From Parapristionchus giblindavisi (lineage: Eukaryota > Nematoda > Chromadorea > Rhabditida > Diplogasteridae): DNA of 64,000 nt. The stretch's first letter is position 1. Each line of letters starts with the position of its first letter. Shown piece by piece: positions 59,440 to 64,000 of this stretch. The notes under the pieces are model-generated. The model ran no database searches. It worked only from the letters and a program-made list of their open reading frames with translations, and was not told the DNA's origin. The DNA is taken from NCBI GenBank assembly GCA_943737045.1, contig CALSFV010000300.1, positions 372,001 through 436,000 of the forward strand, in the 5' to 3' direction. A program made the translations under genes and the position numbers.

Positions 59440-59815
59440 CGGGACGGACTCGTGGCACAGTATTCTGATCCAAGCCATTTTTCTTCCAAAGCAAGACAAA
59501 GGAGAGACCATTGTATTCGAGAGAGTTTGTATGTTGAGCGGTCGTTCTTGCTTTGAAAGTCATGAGAACGCTGTGGTGGAGCAATGCACCAAATTGGGCA
59601 TCTGTACACACAGAGAAATAAGTGTTATCCACGGAGCATAAGACCTGAAAAGTCTTATGTTTGAGCTCAAAAGGTGTTAAATATAACACTTTTCAGGTCT
59701 TATGCTCCGCGGATAACACTTATTTCTATGTGTGTACGACCATGCTGCGAAAGATGCGTACCCCACCCGACTGAAGGCCGTTATAAGGGCAAAAGGAGAG
59801 CAAATTGAGAAGTAA
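59440..59815 (+). pseudogene. Possible decayed transposase tail split by a MITE
   Basis: Frames SFESHENAVVEQCTKLGIC before the MITE at 59607 and YPTRLKAVIRAKGEQIEK then stop after it look continuous once the MITE is removed. The last motif resembles the C-terminus of Tc1-like transposases (PRRLQAVIKAKG). Short and weak. Confidence 0.3.
59607..59734. mobile_element. TA-flanked MITE
   Basis: TIR CACACAGAGAAATAAGTGTT and inverse, TA on both sides, near-perfect hairpin with TTTTCAGGTCTTATGCTCCG arms. Confidence 0.8.
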
Positions 59816-60008
59816 TTGTTGATTGTGAATTGTTATGTTATTGTTGAATAAATATTACCATCTGAACTTTATTGATAAACTATATTTGAAATAATGGGAA
59901 AATTAAAATTCTTCGAAATTCTTGACCACCCTCTATATCTGTATTGATAGTCATATAATATTTACCGCGTGACTGAGCATTCTCAGCATTATGCGTAATC
60001 ATGATTTC

Positions 60009-60499
60009 TATCGTACATCGAAAAATCCTTGGATCATGAATCGCCAGAAGCACTCTGAGCCACTCTGGTGATTCAACGGTGATTATGGCCGAATGAGGCA
60101 TTTTGGTGCTTATTCTTTCTTTTCATTGTTTTTATTTTCCTCTAATCTAGTTAGTCCGCGAGAATCATGCTAAAATATTGCGTTTTCATAAAATAATGCT
60201 GATTCGTAAATGAATAAATCGTTCCGATGATCTCAAATTCCGATGTAGTGTATCGGAATATTTCCCGGTTTCGCCTTCGGTTTTGTGTTTCCCGTGAATC
60301 ATGTTTCAGGTTAAGTTTGTGAAAACGCAATATTTTGGCATGATTCTTGCGGACTAACTAGATTAGAGGAAAAGAAAAACAATGAAAAGAAAGAATAAGC
60401 ACCAAAATGCCTCATTCGGCCATAATCACCGTTGAATCACCAGAGTGGCTCAGAGTGCTTCTGGCGATTCATGATCCAAGGATTTTTCGATGTACGATA
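60009..60499. mobile_element. Hairpin MITE related to 8075-8546
   Basis: TATCGTACATCGAAAAATCC and inverse ends. Arms contain GCCACTCTGGTGATTCAACG and TTTCTTTTCATTGTTTTTAT. Loop region TATTTCCCGG at ~60260. Confidence 0.75.
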
Positions 60500-60872
60500 T
60501 ACGATGTCTAATTACAGGTCTTTGACGTATCACCAATGATGGTGACTCACTACTATTATATAATGCTGTCAATAATAACATGTTATATAATGGGTAAAAT
60601 CAACCAAAAAATCCGTCCAGACTAATCAATCTCTGGTATTATCGAACAAGTAGTTTACTTATATTTCCCACTAGCCGTAGACTTGTAAGTCTACGGCTAG
60701 TTAAACATAAGTTTACTACAAGTGGTGCATAATACGGTAATACTGTATAATACAATAATGTATTTCGTCAAATGTTCTTTCACTAGTACTAAAATAACAG
60801 TAAACTGATAGTCTGTGACGTAATGTAAATAAACTACTAGTTTGGAAATACCAGAGACCATTGAGTGGCAAC

Positions 60873-61327
60873 CAGGGGTGTGCGAGAAAACATCCGAGAA
60901 ATTCGAGAAAATGGAGAAAATTAAATAAAAAATAATAAAATTCTTTTTCTTAATTTTATCTCTCTTTTCCAACAATAACAATATTTCTAAGTGGTAATAT
61001 TATCCAAAACAAAAAGAATAACAGTGAATACATGAAACCGGAGTATTTTAGATGTGACAATCCACCAAGGGGAAATATTAACACTAAGAAAAATAAGAGA
61101 ATTGAAGTTCTATTTGGGAATTTCCAATCAATAAGACAATGTCATATCGTAGTAAGAACAATTTGACTCTTGAAGGGAATTTATTAAGCACGTATTTTAC
61201 TGTTCATAGAAGTTTAAATATATTTTAAATATTAAGTTTTTCTCGAATTGCTCGAATAAAAATCGTGAAATTTCTCGACGAGGAATTTTCTCGAAAAAAG
61301 TCGAGAAACGATAAATGCACACCCCTG
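60873..61327. mobile_element. hAT-like element
   Basis: TIR CAGGGGTGTGCGAGAAA / CACACCCCTG. Flanks GTGGCAAC (60865-60872) and GTAGCAAC (61328-61335), an 8-bp duplication with one mismatch. Confidence 0.75.
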
Positions 61328-61607
61328 GTAGCAACCATTCCCTCCCCAATCTCGTTGTTCTTGATCAAGCTCATTGTTGGTGCATGCAGAACCCGAGGAA
61401 ATGAAAAAAAAAATCACTTCTTCATATCTTTAAAAAATTATGCATCGGATTCATGTGCAACGAGTACATTTATTTATTTACTGATCATACAGCGCAGAAA
61501 TGTTCCAGCAAGTAAAAAACGATTTAAATCAAGAAAATTGGAACAAGGAGAGTGTAAAAAAGGGGGAGAGTGGATAATGGGAAATCTACAAAACTTTTAA
61601 GTATCTT

Positions 61608-61728
61608 TTAAAGCCACGCCCAAGCTAATTTGAAGCTCTCCGCTCTGGCAATACTCTCTCACTTTGTTTGTCTAAGAGAGAGTATTGCCAATGCGGAGGG
61701 TAAAATTAGCGTGGGGTATTCCTTTAAA
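61608..61728. repeat. 118-bp MITE, copy 5 of 5
   Basis: AAAGCCACGCCCAAGCTAATT and inverse AAATTAGCGTGGGGTATTCC, with GAGAGAGTATTGCCAATGCG inside. Confidence 0.75.
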
Positions 61729-61829
61729 TAAGTTTGGGCGAAAAAATATGGTTTCAGAAAAAATCGAGGAAAATATCTGTAAAAAATATTAATCCGTTAA
61801 ATTCAATGTTAATAATTTTGCGTGCAGCA

Positions 61830-61953
61830 AAACCCAGATCAAACTCTGCCTATAGAATCCACTTGTCGTGAGTCCCACAACGTGATAGCAAACTTCTCAG
61901 AACCTCCGCCTTTCCTCTCCTCCGTCCCCGCTCTAACTTCCTCTAATCCTCTC

Positions 61954-61996
<43 letters not shown>

Positions 61997-63480
61997 CTCT
62001 CCTTCAATCTCTCCCTCTCTCTCACTCCCCCCCCCCTCACTATTCCCCTCCCCATCTCTCTACCTCCTCCACCTCTCACATCCGTATTTTTTTCGTCTCC
62101 TTTTGCATGTTCCATACATTTTCTCTTCCCCTTTTGCAGTAGATCGATTGGTCATATGAGGGGTGGTGGTGTCTAGTAAACAGATGAGACAGAGGGAGAG
62201 GGAGAGGGAGAGAGGAAAAGGGAGAGGGAGAGGGAGAGGGAGAGGGAGAGGGAGAGGGAGAGGGGGAGGGAGAGGGAGAGGAAAAGGGAAAGGGACAGGA
62301 TATATTTTACTTGTTTATATTATGAGATAAAGGTCCAGTTCCTCCATTGTCCGGTGTTCTTTGCCGCTATAAACAGTCTAGACTATCTCATTTACGAAGT
62401 CTCTGCCCCCTTCTCTCTCATACACTAACCTTCTCTCCCTCCTCTCTCTCCCTCCCCTACCTCATCCTCTCCCCCTCCCTCTCCCCCTTCCTCCTCTCTC
62501 CTCCCTCTTCCTCGCCTCTCTAATTTCTCTCCTTTCTCCCTCTCTCTACTTCTCTCATCCTCTTCGCTCTCTCTATATTCAGCACGTGTTTCTCTATCTC
62601 TTCCTCATCACTTCTATCTCCACTATCATTACTTCTATCATCTATGCATCTCTTCTCTCTCTCTCATCCATTGGACTTTCTCACTCCACAAAGTTCAAGC
62701 CATCAGATTCCATGCTGAACGGTCTTTGAGGATATAAAAGTCAAGAGAACCATATGATTCTCTCTCCCTCCTCCTCTCCCTCTGTCTCTCCCTTTCTCTC
62801 TCTCTCTCCCTCTCCTTATCTCTTCTCCTCCACCTCCTCTCTCTCCTTCCTCCTCCTCCCCCCATCTCTCTCCCTCTCCCCTTTTTTCTCCTTCTCTCCC
62901 CTCTCTCCTTTATCTCTCTCCCTCTCTCTCTCTCTCCTCTGTCTACTTTATTTCATTTGTTTTCATCTTCTCTTCTTCTTCTAGAAACTATCCGCGTGTT
63001 ATTGTTGATGGCATTCACGACTCGTCTCCCATTTATACTTGCACGTATCTCCTTTCTCCCTTTCTCTCTCATTTCACCTCCCCCCCCCCTCCTACTCTCT
63101 CTCTCTCCCTCTCTCCCTCTCTCTCTCTCCCTCCTCTCTCTCTCTCTCTCTCTCTCACTCTCTCTCTCCCTCCTCTCTCTCCCTCTCCCTCTCCCTCTAT
63201 CTCTCCCTAACTCTCCTCTCTCTCCCTCTCCTCTCTCTCTCCCTCGACCTCTCTCCTCCTTTCTGTCCCCCACTCCCCTCCTCTCTCCATCTCCCTGTCC
63301 TCCTCTCTTGATTCCACTCCACTTCCTCGCTGTTCCTCTCTCCCTCTCTTCAGGACCATTCATTTCTCCCAATCCCCCTCTTCGCGTTCCCATTTTGCTT
63401 CATCCTCTCTCTTCTTTCATCCTCTTTCCCCCATCTCCTCTAAGGATCCTCTTCCCCTTCATATATTATTGGGAGAAAAC
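61830..63480. repeat. CT-rich low-complexity tract
   Basis: (TC)n at 61957-62010 and 63100-63240, CTCTCCCTC-type DNA throughout, and a strand switch to (GGGAGA)n at 62193-62285. Ser/Leu/Pro ORFs and their Arg/Glu mirror frames are repeat translation. An acceptor-like GCGTGCAG at ~61820 is followed by about 90 bp of less biased open sequence, which could be an exon start but is not recognised. Confidence 0.8.
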
Positions 63481-63499
63481 AACACACACACACACACTC

Positions 63500-64000
63500 T
63501 CGTAGACTTCCTGTCTGTACACAGTGGGGGATTTTGTGTTGGTAGGATGCCAACGGAATCTTGGTGTCTGATGCTCTCTCTCAGTTTGCGTGATCTTCCG
63601 TGATGTTGTTATGGTCGCTTCTTCTTATTACGAGATCACATCGCGTATTTATCGATTATTTCAAAAATTTGAATGGAATTTGGCAGGAGTCATTACTGTC
63701 CTAGGCATCCAAAACTCCTAAACTCCATATATCCAAAACTTTATCCGAACCTGAAAATTTGTGAAAAAACTCAAAAGTTCAAACTCCAAACTATAATTTT
63801 CTGTCTTGGTTGTTTAAACGAGATGTTAAAGTGCCCCACATAGAAAATTATATAACATTGTCATCGGAAGAAGCTCACGTTATTTGGAAAATCGTAATGT
63901 CTGTCCGTCCAACCGTATTTCCGTTTCGTAACTCCCACCTGGGTGTTACTTATATCAAAAATATTCAGTAAAACTGGCTAAAGAGTTGTTTTCAAGGCTA
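63500..64000. other. Window end, no recognised feature
   Basis: Short (CA)n at ~63483, then AT-rich DNA. No supported exon. Confidence 0.5.

Noticed and set aside
62953..63505. 182-aa Ser/Leu/Pro ORF and its Arg/Glu mirror
   Set aside because: Low-complexity CT tract. No coding composition or splice context.

Overview
The window is eukaryotic and looks like an intron-rich nematode genome. Coding exons are short and relatively GC-rich. Introns are AT-rich, mostly 50 to 200 bp where no repeat has landed, and end in TTTCAG-type acceptors. I see no prokaryotic operons, rRNA genes or convincing functional tRNA genes. The rhabditid-like nematode assignment is an inference from gene structure and the proteins recognised.

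Three host protein families can be read on the + strand. (1) Glycogen synthase is present twice as decayed multi-exon fragments (4-2110 and 44085-45960). (2) A CDC25-type dual-specificity phosphatase lies at 17148-20667, with a readable catalytic domain but at least one splice/frame defect. (3) A UBE2O-type E2 ubiquitin-conjugating enzyme lies at 30140-53834. It is intact in every junction I could check from its first visible exon to the stop codon, and its N-terminal exons are missing or unrecognised. Further exon-like islands (7.3, 10.6, 11.9, 16.3, 37.9 and 43.7 kb, and a series at 22.5-26.2 kb) have splice signals, but I do not recognise their products.

Most of the window is mobile DNA, much of it nested and palindromic. 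The main result is a family of large DNA elements, called E here. They have short terminal inverted repeats starting GGGTC, a duplicated 3-bp target CTG, and subterminal arrays of GTTCGCAACTTT-like motifs. Three copies are visible: E1 (right end at 2918), E2 (15333-26847) and E3 (37283-46752). E1 and E3 carry glycogen synthase exons with introns. E2 carries the CDC25-like gene plus an unrecognised gene. For E2 and E3 the pre-insertion site can be read from related repeats, so each behaves as one insertion. Two 0.46-kb hairpin elements (28173-28639, 32494-32955) are made from the E left end in inverted duplicate.

The UBE2O-like gene shows the genomic effect. Its 14.2-kb intron (34278-48492) is a stack of three TTAA-flanked elements. 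The middle one holds E3, and E3 holds a 5.46-kb LTR retrotransposon (38237-43696, antisense). Removing the stack leaves an intron of about 125 bp. The LTR element has two apparently identical 659-bp LTRs and one intact 1317-codon Gag-protease ORF, with no reverse transcriptase or integrase.

The flanks (2.9-15.3 kb and 53.9-61.8 kb) are largely palindromic non-autonomous elements with 8-bp (hAT-like), TTAA, TA or TTA target duplications. The last 2 kb (61.9-63.5 kb) is a CT-rich low-complexity tract.
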